Shown here one piece after another: positions 50,431 to 63,200 of a stretch of DNA of 64,000 bases (positions are counted from its first letter, which is position 1; each line of letters starts with the position of its first letter). The notes under the pieces are model-generated. The model did no database searches. It saw nothing but the letters and a program-made list of their open reading frames with translations, and was not told the origin of the DNA. The position numbers were made by a program, and so were the translations under genes. This stretch comes from Harmonia axyridis. Taxonomy: Eukaryota; Arthropoda; Insecta; Coleoptera; Coccinellidae. The stretch spans positions 22,110,501 through 22,174,500 of the forward strand of contig NC_059501.1 in assembly GCF_914767665.1 (NCBI RefSeq), in the 5' to 3' direction.

Positions 50431-50670
50431 GGCTATGCTTATCCTAATTATTTTTTTTATCGAACGTTTCTGGAGATTGGAGATTCGTGAAGAATGATGA
50501 GATAAAACCAACGAAGAAGATAGTGAAAGGTGGTCCTGCGTTCAAACAACACCAAATTGAGATTTATGTTCACGTGTGTGCGGAGGAATCCGAAAATGAT
50601 TGCGGGACAAAGATTAAGCTCTTCTCTAATGGCTCCACACACGCACATCCTCATTTGAGAGATACAGTAG

Positions 50671-51272
50671 CACGAAATGTTTAAGAAATTGATGTGTGTA
50701 GGTACGAGTTTTTTGACGAAGTTCAAATCGAAACTTAATTGGAAATATATTGAATAAATATTTCAAGGATCTTTTGACCTCCTGAATTCTGCTTTGTTAG
50801 GACAATGTTTAATTTTGCACGTTTTTTTTCTTAACATTGAATAGCGTCTTAACAATAAAAATTCTGGAAAATAATTTAATAATAACAAGCTCAAATAGAT
50901 CGAATTTTTGAAAACCAAAATTTTTTTGCGGAGAATGATATATCGTGCAATAGCAGAATTGCCTCAATCTTCCAAAAAGTGGAAGACTTGGACTGTTAAA
51001 TGGACATAAAGCAAATCACTTAATCGAATGCCAAGAAAAGTACCGAGAATTAAATTGGAAAGTAATTCAGAAAACTGGTATTTCCAAAGATACAATTTCC
51101 AGAGAACTGAAGAGAAGAGATGTAGAATATCCTGAGAGAAGAAATGTCCAAAATACAAGCCAAAACAGTTAGCTCGAATCAAGATTTTGCTGTGCCTTAA
51201 GATGCATTTATTTTGCAAATAACAAAGACTTTGTCGTGGATAATGTAAAGTACTTTACTCTGAGTAATTCCC
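50671..51272. other. Unassigned sequence, possibly a decayed transposase
   Basis: Around 50950-51180 the sequence can be read on the + strand as a broken transposase-like stretch (GHKANHLIECQEKYREL and similar), but I cannot assign it. No intact gene is present. Confidence 0.25.
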
Positions 51273-51852
51273 ATAGAGTAATAAACATAGATAGAGGAAG
51301 TATACGCAATTTTTACATGTCCCCAATATGGTAAGATGTAAGATTACGTTGTCGGATTGTGATATTTTTTCAAATCCACAATTTCACTTTATCATTACGA
51401 ATGTATATTATATTGAATGAAATATATTTATTTGAGTGATTCCCGATTGAATATGCAAATTTGAATATTTGGAATCCGATATTTTTCCCAATTGTTGAAT
51501 TTATAATGAGCAGAATATTTATTATTATCTGTATCTACCTGCTGAAATCCAAGGTTTGGCAACTTTTGCTCTCCTAGAGTCATCGGTTGTTTCACGTCGT
51601 TTGGCGCGCTTGAAATTTGTTTTCTGAATTATTGATATATTTAGGTATTTATTTCAATATATTTTGAGTTAATAGGGAACGTTGATTCACTATGGGACAT
51701 AAGAAGTGCTTTCTTCGTGGAGAAACTCGCGAATTGAGTGAAATATCGTATCACTGATATGTTTTCATTTCCGCGCTAAATTTGATAGTTGAGGACAAAA
51801 TTTGCTTACTGAAAATGACATGTGCTCCCTCCATCTATGTTTATTACTCTGA
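51273..51852. mobile_element. Family B inverted-repeat element, copy 3
   Basis: This copy of about 580 bp begins AGAGTAATAAACATAGATAG and ends with the inverse CTATGTTTATTACTCT. It is very similar to copy 2 throughout. It has no coding capacity. Confidence 0.8.
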
Positions 51853-52592
51853 GATGTTTATAAAAATCCAATTGAATCATTTATGGAAAATGCTGTGAAA
51901 CCATGTTTTCTTTTTAAAAATATATAAAGAAATGTTTGCAGAAGCTATTTAGAAAAATCTTACCTTGAATAGGTAAATGATGGGGAATTATGAGTGGAAG
52001 ATTGTCGTTATTATCTTCTCTACGATCGATTCCACTTTGAGGAATATTGATTTTTTTCTCTGGATTCTAAAAATTTTGAATAGCCCTCCAATTCACCAAA
52101 TCGAATGTCGAATTCGATGACACAGCTTGACCCGGGTCTCCAAACTCCTGAAGATGGTTATAAACGCAGGTTCTCTTCCATCGTAATTTCATCCGATTCG
52201 ATTGGTATTCGCTGTATATTCTCCAAATCAGAATTATTGGAATTCCCACGAGGTCACGTTTCGTACAGGCCTCTTCCATAGGCTACTTTCTACTTCCAAA
52301 AGGAACCGTTTTCGTGTTGTCGTCGAATTAAAACGATGCGTATTCACATTCGGCCGTTTTTATTTTTCTCATCGGATGGTCGTTTCACAACCCACGGGCC
52401 AGTTTGAATATTCCGATTGCTTTACGACTTTTTGATATGCTAATGTCTGTCAGTCAGGAAGACGTGATTCTAGGTTAGCTATGCATTTGAAACTGGATAT
52501 TTAATAACTATTTCCGTCATTTGGAATTCCAACTTTTATTTGATCTTTCCGATAATAAACTCCAAAATCGTTCAGAGATTTTTTTATTTATA
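51853..52592. other. Unassigned sequence with a GC-richer patch (52080-52400)
   Basis: Open frames overlap on both strands at 52067-52435 without a recognisable domain. Confidence 0.35.
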
Positions 52593-53560
52593 AAGGGTGT
52601 TCCTAAATTAAAGATACAAAGGAAAATGAGAGATAACTTGGATTATAAAGGTGTTTTTTTTAGAGCTATAGAACTTTAAATTGCAATAAAACAACGATGG
52701 ATTATTCGATTGACATGAATTTTATTTATCCGCAAGATAATCTTGTGGCATTACATTTTGAATATGATTTCTGTCATATGACCGCCACGGCTGGCTCGGA
52801 TGTAGTTCAATCTGGACTTCCAATTTTCGATGACTTTTTCTAACATTTGTGGCCGTATATCGGCAATAACACGGCGAATGTTGTCTTCCAAATGGTCAAG
52901 GGTTTGTGGCTTATCCGCATAGGCCAATGACTTTACATAGCCCCACAGAAAGTAGTCTAGCAGTGTTAAATCACAATATCTTGGAGGCCAATTCACAGGT
53001 CCAAAAAGTGAAATTAGGCGGTCACCAAACGTGTCTTTCAATAAATCGATTGTGGCACGAGCTGTGTGACATGTTGCGCCGTCTTGTTGGACATCATGGT
53101 TGTTCAATTCAGGAATGAAAAAGTTAGTAATCATGGCTCTATACCGATCACCATTGACTGTAACGTTCTGGCCATCATCGTTTTTGAAGAAGTACGGACC
53201 AATGATTCCACCAGCCCATAAAGCGCACCAAACAATCAGTTTTTTCTGGATGTAACGGTGTTTCGACATACACTTGAGGATAAGCTTCACCCCAAATGCG
53301 GCAGTTTTGTTTGTTGACGTAGCCATTCAACCAGAAGTGCGCTTCATCGCTAAACAAAATTCGCTTATGAAAATCGGGAACAACGGCAATCTCATTTTAG
53401 GCCCATTCGACCAATCTACGCCTTACTTGATGATCGTTTGGCTGAATTTGATGAATTGCCAAACCAAACTGAGAATAAATCACTTGACAGCTGTTAAATC
53501 GGTCGCCATCTTGAACAGTAATTCCAACTTAAAGTTATATACCTCGAAAAAAACACCCTT
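52593..53560 (-). mobile_element. Mariner-superfamily element, DD41D-like, internally deleted
   Basis: This 968-bp element has AAGGGTGTTCC and ACACCCTT ends and TA on each side. The minus strand encodes most of a transposase catalytic domain in two frames. Residues RILFSDEAHFWLNGYVNKQN (first catalytic Asp) lie upstream of a one-base shift. The 191-codon frame 53326-52751 then carries VWCALWAGGIIGPYFF, QQDGATCHTA (second Asp) and CDLTLLDYFLWGYVKS (third Asp). I count 41 residues between the second and third Asp, which fits the DD41D (rosa-like) group rather than classical DD34D mariners. The N-terminal DNA-binding region is missing between the right terminal repeat and the first catalytic region. 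It is the best preserved relative of the remnants at 8.2, 21.5 and 28.8 kb, but still defective. Confidence 0.8.
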
Positions 53561-54730
53561 TACAACTCATGTTCTGATGAACCAATAGAATCCGTGAATT
53601 TCCCATAGTTACGGCGTATTGATAATAAAATATACTACTTGACAACGTGGTATAATCGGTTTGGTGTTTCGCCTCCTGCCATATTATGATCATTTCCATA
53701 GTAACATTCTTGGACTTTCGCCAAAAAATAAAAGTCAAGCTCAATGAAATGTCATTGAATTATCAAAATGCAGTGCTTTGGTTATAGTTATTGAAATTAT
53801 TTGTTATATAATCGTAACGAATACCACTCGAGCATAGACAATATATTTCGATTATACGAACCTCTTCACTCGACGTAATTCGCGAAACACCACTCGAGCT
53901 GCGCTCTCGTGAGATCGTGAAATCAGTTGCTCACAAATTTTTGAGCTAGGTAGAATAAAAAGTCAAGGTAATAGGTACCTATTAAAAAAAAAATTTTTTT
54001 TTCAGCATTACCATTAGAATTTATAGAAAATTTCACTCAAATAATGTAATTGTTTCATAGCGATGGCATAAAAATGTGGAAATTGATGGTGATGTTTTGA
54101 TGAAAATGGGAATTTTCCAATTTTTATTCATATATCGAAAAGTAAAAAATAATATCAACTTGTGGTTTTCAGTTTCTTTTTTTTTTTCTCGAAAAAGGAG
54201 CTCGAAAATTGGCGATCCATTTTTCCATCTAACAATGGTATTTCCGGAGATCCAATCATTATTGAACCATTTGGACCACCCTGTACTGTTTATCGCCTAT
54301 ACTTCCCTGAAATAATAAGTTGAATTCTCATTGAAGATTTTTTCAGTCCAAGCCTGTGCGAGTTCGTCCACATGCGATTAGATGTGTTTTTAATACATAC
54401 GGGTAGTTATTTTTTTATGTTGGGGCAATGCCTCAGCAAGCAGGTGATGATCGAAGTGAATGACCTCCTTGTTATCATTTAGATCCAAACGATTAAGTTC
54501 GTTATTTTTTATCTACATAACGTATGTAATTAGTGATTAGTGCTCTAAAAGCTATTTCCTGTCATACCTTATTACGTTGTTAACGCTCCCTTCTGGAATT
54601 TGGAGTATTGTATAGTGTAACATATTCTGCAGTGCCTCATCGTGGTTTATAAAAAGACAATTTTATCCTTCTCCTATTTTTTTTCAAAAACACTGTGAAC
54701 TTTAATAATGTCTTCTGATTTCCTCGTAAC
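53561..54730. other. Unassigned AT-rich sequence
   Basis: There is no gene. GGACCACCCTGTA near 54280 resembles a lone end of a Tc1/mariner-type element. Confidence 0.4.
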
Positions 54731-55230
54731 TAAGATGTCTAAAAACATGGTGAATGCACTCGTCAATTTTTGAATGGAATGACATTCGACCAAATTGAAA
54801 ATATTAGTTTTAGTTCGTGGCGGCGCCGCAATGTCATACTTGTCATTTCGATCTTTTTCCGTTGATTTTGATTGGATACATTGATTAAAACCCGATACTG
54901 ACCAATCAAAAGCGATGTGTACCCGAGTATGATCGTGCAAAGTCGTGAAACAAAACACGAAACGTTTACTGGAATGAATTCAAATATTTGAAATACAGAG
55001 AGAGTTTATTGGTATTTCAATCACAAGAATTGCTTCCATAGATCACAACTATAATGAAAGATATACATATATAGGTCCATAATGGCACTAAACTCATAAA
55101 TAATAAATAACAAGAATCTTAATTTGTTGATAGCGCTACCTACAGTTGACATAACGAAGATTAACTAATATTCTCAAAATTGGCAAAACAAAAGCTAATC
55201 AGTCCATACACCTGGTTTTTAGACATCTTA
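54731..55230. mobile_element. Family D inverted-repeat element, copy 2
   Basis: TAAGATGTCTAAAAACATGG at the left and CCTGGTTTTTAGACATCTTA at the right are inverse. The interior shares TTGATAGCGCTACCTACAG (inverse) and the GACATTCGACCAAATTGA stretch with copy 1, in the opposite orientation. No transposase is present; the frame 54674-54958 (minus) crosses the boundary. Confidence 0.75.
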
Positions 55231-55919
55231 CTCGTATCTCATAGAATAAATCATTGAGACCATTGAATCAATAATCATTGAAAAAAAATGTATACAGGGT
55301 GAGTCAATAGTGCGATCGGTCGATAACTCCAGTAATTTTTGGGCTAGGAGAATGAATCATTTTGACGGAATCGACAGCACTCAATGCATAAACTTCAATT
55401 ATTTTTAACTCTACAGGATGGTGAAACACGATACCACCTTGTTTTTTGAATGGGAATGCCCATTTTTCAATATCATACTCTTAATCACCATGAGATTCTG
55501 AATTAGAAATATCTCACTTGTCATCATTTTATCTGTAGTAGTTTTTGGCGTAGACCACTTCTTTCGGAAAATTTCATTTTTTAAACTAAAAATCATATCT
55601 TGGAAACCGTTTATGTTTTATTGAATTCCCGAAAAGTTCTACCCCTTGAAGCCAAAAAAAAAAATTAAATTTCAAAAAAGTTATACTTATACAACCAGTG
55701 TGTAAAATTTGTCTTTTTGTAAGTGTTTATTTGTTCCAATTCCAATAGCACTTTAGACATATTAGTTGTATAAATAAAAATATATTATCGCACTGTTTCC
55801 AAAAATGAATCAATCTCTTTCGTATGTTAAAGTTGAATTTTATATACTGTTGTAGAAATAATCATTTCTCGGAAACTTGATGGCGACTTTGTACCGCTAC
55901 CTTGAGGTCTATTGTGTCC
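55231..55919. other. Unassigned AT-rich sequence
   Basis: ATACAGGGTGAGTCAATAG near 55290 resembles a lone terminal motif. I see nothing else. Confidence 0.35.
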
Positions 55920-56900
55920 TTCACCGGAGCTGTTCACAACACATTATCTACAGCTCACCTTAAAGTACCAAAATTCTGATGAACTCTAGTATCTGGGATG
56001 GTTTCAACAAGCTCCTACAGAATCTGCACTCATCAGTTTCTGATAACCCTTGTGTCATTAGTTGTTTCCTGAGGTGGCAATGCCCTGTAACTGTAAGGAA
56101 GACAGCGAGGAATACCTCGGAAACTTTTTGGAGTGTTCTATTCCTTGAAGATGCCGCAAGATTATTTCTCTCTTTTTCCAAAACTCATTATTTTAGGTGC
56201 ATTTTTCAATGCCACTGAAAGTTTCCTGGTCAGTAGAAGGCGTTTGTACTCTCTATCTCCCAAATGTATAGGCCTTCGTTTTTTTTTAATTCTCGAGTGA
56301 CCAGGAACCCAGAGTAAAAAGACATTATTTTTGTCTTTTCGATCATTTTCTTTTTCGGTACTCCCATATCAACTTTGAATCGATGACAAGGTAGCACAGT
56401 GCTTTAATTAACAGCAGTTTGACTATCATAATGGCTTGCTATGTCACATTTCTATTAGTTTCTTTATAGGTTCGTATTTTTTGAATTCCTGAGAATTTAT
56501 ACCCATTACGGGTTTTTGATGGTGCCAGCTCAGGATATCTCAACTCAACTCCTTCTTCTTTTCTGCCTTTTGTACCAGACTGCACACCATTTAATGGTAT
56601 TTCTTTTGGGAGTTGTTGGTGCCTTTTCTTTCCCAATATTTTTTCATACTTAACATCGTAGTAAAGTTCTTTTCTGGTCATTTCATCACCAGAAAGATTT
56701 TCTGAGGATATGCACTTGGTTTGAGAGGAACAGGATCCCTAACTTTCAATTCTTTCTTAGATATTCTGAAAATAGCATCATGGGCTAGTCTGTCTATCAC
56801 TAAATGTAGAGGTGTGAGATGTGTAATAATCTCAAGTGTCTTAGTAGGGCACGTTCTCATAGCTACAGTTTACAGGATAGTATTTATACTTTATCGAGGA
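55920..56900 (-). mobile_element. Non-LTR retrotransposon fragment, copy 2
   Basis: Read on the minus strand from 56860 downwards: MRTCPTKTLEIITHLTPLHL, which resembles the post-RT motif AMRTTPTAALE..LPPLHL of non-LTR elements. Degraded RNase H sequence follows, and then the frame 56181-55960 with LTVTGHCHLRKQLMTQGLSE and ECRFC. Order and orientation agree with one continuous, decayed element. It is related to the fragment at 36760-37350. Confidence 0.65.
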
Positions 56901-57050
56901 TCTCTCTCGTGCTACCTTGATCTTGCCAAAGTAAATACAGGTTACTGATGATGACACCAACACACAAGCTAGCTTTTGTAGGTACTTCATCGAGTATCTC
57001 TCTCGTGCTATTTTGACTTGCCAAAGTAACTACAGGTTACTGATGATGAC
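56890..57050 (+). repeat. Two tandem copies of a roughly 65-bp motif, period 96 bp
   Basis: ATCTCTCTCGTGCTA-type sequence followed by TTGCCAAAGTAA and ACAGGTTACTGATGATGAC occurs at about 56893-56955 and again at 56989-57050. It may belong to the end of the neighbouring retrotransposon. Confidence 0.7.
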
Positions 57051-57185
57051 AACTTCTTTATCGAAACGTACGTCAGACACTAATTAAGAAATTTCGATGA
57101 CAAAAATGTGAACTTCACATTTGAATTTCGTATCAATAAATATTTGAATATGTAGAATATTACTAATTTTATATTTTTGTTACAG

Positions 57186-57297
57186 GCTTCCATCTGAGTG
57201 GGATCGTTTCAGCATGCAGAAGTTCACCACCGCCAACCCTGCCTTGCGGAGGTCTCGAACCTCCTCAAAAATTTAAAGTTGCCGTCAGTTTCGATAG
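57186..57297 (+). CDS. ZSWIM exon with the pre-SWIM segment
   Basis: It starts after TTTTTGTTACAG and ends before GTGAGT. It starts in phase needing one base from the previous exon and ends two bases into an arginine codon. It encodes FHLSG...FKVAVSFDR with a proline-rich linker (SSPPPTLP). The preceding intron has no visible 5' exon in this window and is therefore at least 57 kb if this is the same gene throughout. Confidence 0.88.
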
Positions 57298-60200
57298 GTG
57301 AGTACGAGAACGAACAAAATGGCGGATCGATAAGGTCTTGCATTTTTATGAGTTACAAATGATTCAGTAGATTGAATAATGAAAGACAATGGGGTTACGG
57401 GGGTGGGTTCCGTTTAATGGACTCATTTCGAGATATATTTGCCTTGTCTGTGTCATTCAATTATTCAATGAAAGAACATCGTATTTTCTCCGTTATTGTC
57501 GACCTTCGAACAAATTTTTTTTTTTTTATTTCGAACTCTGGCAAGAATGTGGTAGTTTCATGTGTCAAGATAAGTAGATTAGATATCAGTTTTTCATTAA
57601 AGTAACTACATAGTACCTTTTTTGTTTTACACTACAATATCAAAAAGTTCCTGGAATGAAACTCAAAATAAGTATTATTTATACAAATTTATTGTAACAT
57701 CTTCAAAGTAGACGGAAAAGAAATGATATCTTGACTATATTTTAACGTCGTGTCAACTCTCTTGACCTGATGTTCCTGAATCTCCATTATTGATAATGAG
57801 ATATTAACTCAAAACGTGAAATTTCCATCAGCGTTCGAAAATGATAAAAATGTTATTATCATTAATCTTTCTTGGGTTCTACCAGTAGCCTCTAAACTAA
57901 GCAACTTCGTGCAAACCCAAAAGAATCGTAGTCACACACCTAGGAGATTAATTATAGTTTTATAACATAACAAGAAAATATCATAAGATCTATATTACTC
58001 TAAATTCATATTATGTTAGGGATAAAAGTTAATAACTACTTTAATTTCTTTCAGATGTAAAATTACGTCAGTTACATGTAGCTGTGAAACAAGAGATATA
58101 TTTTGGTGTCAGCATGTGGTAGCCTTATCACTTTACCGCATAAGAAATGCAGAAAGTGTTAGACTTCGTGTTCCTATATCAGGTGGGTACATTCTCTATA
58201 TATGAGAAGTCATTTTCTCATTTATAAAAAATATCTTTGCATTGTCAACAAAAGAACAATTCAGTTTTCACCATATCTCATTATTTTGTAACCGTCCATT
58301 TATTATAAAGCATTCAAACTTTTAACAACAAATGATTTTTGCAACCTTGACAATTTTGATAATCATTACGACTAATATAAAAATCATTATGTCTACCGCA
58401 GTAGGCATATCATATGGGTAATAATGACGAGGTTACGGGGTTTGCGCATATTCAGTGCCGTTGGTAGGAGAATTGAGAAGGAGAGCGGGCCATAGACTCA
58501 TGACGTGACAGCTGAAGGATATTTCAAACAGTAGTTCTATCGCTTATGCGCCATATTTGTTTCTCTTCCAATCCAATAGTGAGGTTACTGATATTTAGAT
58601 GACCTGAAAAGTTATTCTAAACGTTTAATTCTGTTCGTAGTAAAATATTTGTGTTTTATAGATTTATTGATTTTTATGAAGCAAAACCATGGCCTCTAAA
58701 GATACTTTTTTTGATACTTTCAAATGTTCTTCATCTGGCGTTGGAAAGAAGTTCACTTTTAAAAAACTCGGTGGAAACAATACGAGTAACAATGCTGATA
58801 GTATTACAACGATAAACCCAGCTGTAACTTCAGATTCTAATCATACATTCAAGAAACAAGTGGAAAAAAAATCTCAATCTTTGTCCAATTCCTCTACTGG
58901 AGCTACTAGCAGCTCTTTAAAGAAGGGGGAAAATAATTCTACAGTAAAGCAGGTTACCCCAAAAAAGAAAAAAATTATTACTGAGAACCCTAAAACAGGG
59001 CCAAATCTGAAATCTCTAAAATCCCCTTTATCGTTACCGCAAAAGAAACAAACAATCGACAAATTCTTCCAACGAATAGATTCAAAAGACGAATTTGTCA
59101 ATTCCCAAGAGAATAAATCAAAAATTGAAAATTCTAGGAATAATTCTGGCTGTAGTGAGTTTGCAGTTTTGAAGAAAAATTTCAATGAAAGTCTGAGTGA
59201 ATGGCCGAGTTTAGTTACCAAGGTACAAAAAGATGATCAGTTCAAAACTGCTAGTACTTCTTCGAATAAATGTAGCAACAAAGAAAGTGTTATTAGTAAG
59301 AAAAAATTTGAATTCAAGAAGAAGAATATTAGTGAAGAACAAAATGAATCAAAGATCAGTGCGAAAGCAAGTTTAACTGTAAAAGATACAAACAGTGGAG
59401 GTGAAGTGAAAAACATGATTTCAAAGGAACAAAATTCCATGAATAAAGTTGTAGACTCAGAAAAGGAGATCCAACAGAAGTTCAAATTTAAAAAGAAAGT
59501 AATTTGTTCATCCCCAGCATCTGAAAGTGAATCTTCTCAAGGCGATTCAAAAGCATCAAGTATTCCTGAAAGCATGAATTCTGAAAAAGAAAACATAAAT
59601 GATATTTTAACTATTGCTGAATCTGATTATATGGATGATGAGGAATTTGACAGATTATTTGGAACTGCTAAAGTTGCTTCTCCACAAAATGAAACGGTAA
59701 CAAAGTCTATAGTTTCAGGAGATTACTTAGATGATGATATTGATCTTGAAGACATTGATTGGGATAGTGAGATTCCAGTGATAACAAAGACAGGAAACGA
59801 TGAATGTGCAGAACTGCTAGAAGGTGTGGATTTAGGGGATTTTGAAGATGAAGACACAACTTCTTTTAATTTCAGTGGTCGAGTAGATAATTCCAAAGAA
59901 TTTGTAGGGGACTATCCCCATTCTCAAGTGATGATGGAAGTATTACATTCCCGTTTTGGTCTGAGAAATTTTCGACCCCATCAACGTGAAATTTGTAACG
60001 CAAGTTTAACAGGACATGATGTATTTGTTCTTATGCCAACAGGTGGAGGTAAAAGTTTGTGTTATCAGTTACCTGCAACTCTTACTCCTGGTGTAAGTAT
60101 TGTAATTTCACCATTACGATCGTTGATAAGTGATCAAGTTGATAAATTGAATGCTTTAGACATTCCTGCTGCGCATTTGTGTGCTGACCAAAGTAAAGAA

Positions 60201-63200
60201 GAAACTGAGACGATTTTAGCGAAATTATATACCAAAGAACCTGAAATTAAATTACTCTTTTTAACTCCAGAAAAAATTTCTGCCTCTAGGCAATGCTCTA
60301 GTGCGTTGGATTACCTATATGCTCGTGATAAACTTTCTAGATTCATTATTGATGAAGCTCATTGTCTCTCACAGTGGGGTCATGATTTTAGACCAGATTA
60401 TAAGGAATTATCTTGTCTTAGAATTAAATACCCGAAGGTTGCTATTATCTGTTTGACAGCAACAGCAACTAAACAAGTGGAGGGTGATGTTGTAAATATT
60501 TTAAAATTACGCAATGTGAAACTATTTATTAGAAGTTTCAATCGACCAAACATCAAATACAAAGTGATTCAAAAAGAAAAAGCTAATGTTGTTGATCAAA
60601 TTTGTGCATTGGTTAAAAATCAGTTCTTCAAGAAGTCAGGTATTATTTACTGTCTTTCAAGAGATGATTGTGAAAGAGTAGCAGAGGAACTGAAAAGGAA
60701 AGGTATTCAAGCAATGCCTTACCATGCTGGAATGAACAGTAAAGTTAGGGATACCATACAGAGGCAATGGATGCAAGACAGATTCAATGTTATTGTTGGT
60801 ACCATAGCCTTTGGTATGGGAATTGATAAACCAGATGTAAGGTTTGTTATTCATAATTCTATTCCTAAATCTGTAGAGGCATTTTATCAAGAATCCGGCA
60901 GAGCCGGTAGAGATGGAGAAATCTCCTACTCATACCTTTATTATGGTTATAATGATGTTAAAAGGTTGCAAAAGATTATGATGATGGAAAAGAGTAATAA
61001 AAGGGCTATGGAGGGACATTTTGATGCTCTAAAAACGATGGTATCCTATTGTGAAAACCATGTTGATTGTAGACGATACTTGCAATTAATCCATCTTGGT
61101 GAAACATTTGATAGGCAAATCTGTATCAAAAACAAAGAAACTACCTGTGATAACTGTGAGCAAATGAAAAATTACAGTCAAGCAGATATGACTATTCATG
61201 CAAAAAATTTGTGTGAGTTGATTCGAGATTTTTGGGAAAGAAGAGATAAAGTAACACTTCCTCAAGTAAGTGAGGTGTATAAGGGTTCTAAAGCTAGAAA
61301 AATAATTGAAAGAAGGCACGATAGACATCCTCATTATGCTAAAGGTGCAACAATGGATAAGGTAGACATTCAAAGAATATTGAAACAATTATTAGTTAAG
61401 GATATTTTGAGTGAACATTGCGAGTATGCTGCAGGATTTCCAGTAGTTTATATAAAACCAGGAAAGGGTTTTTTCAAATTTAATTCCAGTGACTTTAAAA
61501 TATTCATAAGTGTCGGCAAGAGAACAATGCCTGTCGCATCAGTTTCAAAAGATGTAAAAGAAAAAAATAATTCCCCTCCTGAACAAAATACATCAGTTAT
61601 TATCAGTCCAGCTGCATCTACCTCTAAGCCACAAACTTCAACTCCAGTAACTTTATCTAAACAAGAAATAAATTCAATAAGAGTCAGGTGCCATGAAGAT
61701 TTGCTGGAAGAATGCAGAAAATTGGCATTAGAAAGAAATATGACATTATCTTCGATCATGAACCTGTCTGCTATTAAGAAAATGTCTGATGTACTTCCAA
61801 AGAATAAAGAGGAGATGTTGAAAATTCAACATGTTACAGTAGCCAATTATGATAAATATGGAGAATTTTTCTTACAAATTACAAAAAAATATGCAGAAGA
61901 ATTAGAAAACAAAAAGATACTATTGGAGAAATCTAAATCACAAGTGCAACCCCTCAGTTACGATGATGATGCTGACTGGTTTTGTGATACTTCCTTACCG
62001 AGTACTTCTAGCCAAGGAGTGAAGAGGAAATCTTTTGGGGGATACAAGAGGACGGCAAAAAGGTTTAAAAAGGGAAATTGGAAACCAAAAGGAGGGGGAA
62101 GAACCAAAGCTAAATCGGCAAAAAGTAAAAGTTCACCAAACAAAAAGACACCAGCAAAAGGCTTAAAGCTGATGCCGGTACTTCACATAAGTTGATAAAA
62201 TTATAATTGCTGAGGAGTGGCGGGTGGGATATGAATTTTATTATGTGAGTAGGTCAAATAGAAAGTTTTTTTTGCAATTCCAAAAAAATGTTTACCTAAT
62301 GGAACTGGGCTCAATCTGAATTGAACTTTCTCATACATGTAAATCCAAATTCAGATGAACTGAAATAATTGTAATGCTTTGGTGATATTCTGATATTTTC
62401 ATGCAATCAAAAGATTGGTTGAGGTTATACTTGCATAGAGGTCTAATAATAATAATAATGTTTATTTTCGAGAATCCCATATGTACATCTCAAATACACA
62501 CAATCAGAACGAAAATACAGTCAAAAATAGAAAAACAGAAGCATTTTTTAATTTTACAGTTAAATAGAAGGATTTAGGAAATCCTGCATTGTGTAAGGCT
62601 CACGGTTCATTAGCAATTTGTGTATCTCCCTTTTAAATATATATTGGCTGGTGATTTGTCTGAAATGCAATGGAAATTTATTGAAGAGTTTCATGCAAAC
62701 ATATTTAGCACCTTTTTCTGTTACAGTTAATAGACATTCACAAAATAATGATCAAAATCATTTCAGAATTAAAATATTTTTGCTTAACACATTATCATTA
62801 CCATTGATCTATAGTCCATCTACTTGAATGATGATTATTAGGCATGCAATAGTACTTTTTTCAGTGTGAAATATAATATAAATTATTTTCATCTGAAATT
62901 TTTTGCAGAAACTCTTTTACAAATGGACAGGCAACAATTACAAAAATTCGTACAGTACCTGATCTCAGAACACCACACAGAAGTGCTTCCGACAGCCCAA
63001 AAACTAGCTGATGAAATTCTTCAGCAAAGGTCGGAAATAAATCAAATTCCCGGAGCACCAGATCCAACAGCAGGAGCTTCGGCAGATGATGACCATACCT
63101 GGCATCTTGATGAGGAGCAAGTTTGTGAACAAGTTAAATCGTATCTCTCTCAAGGGGCTTACTACAATGCAAATAAACAGCTCAATTCATTATTTTCCAA

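Larger units (their letters stand above)
48880..50670 (+). repeat. Three direct copies of a roughly 200-bp local repeat
   Basis: Copies lie at about 48880-49080, 49575-49775 and 50465-50665. Each ends with a conserved core, CTAATGGTTCCACACACGCA or a one- to two-base variant. Copies 1 and 3 also share GTGAAAGGTGGTCCTGCG, and copies 2 and 3 share AAACCAA. The copies are diverged and separated by unrelated sequence, including a large palindrome. They show no conserved reading frame across all three. Confidence 0.65.
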
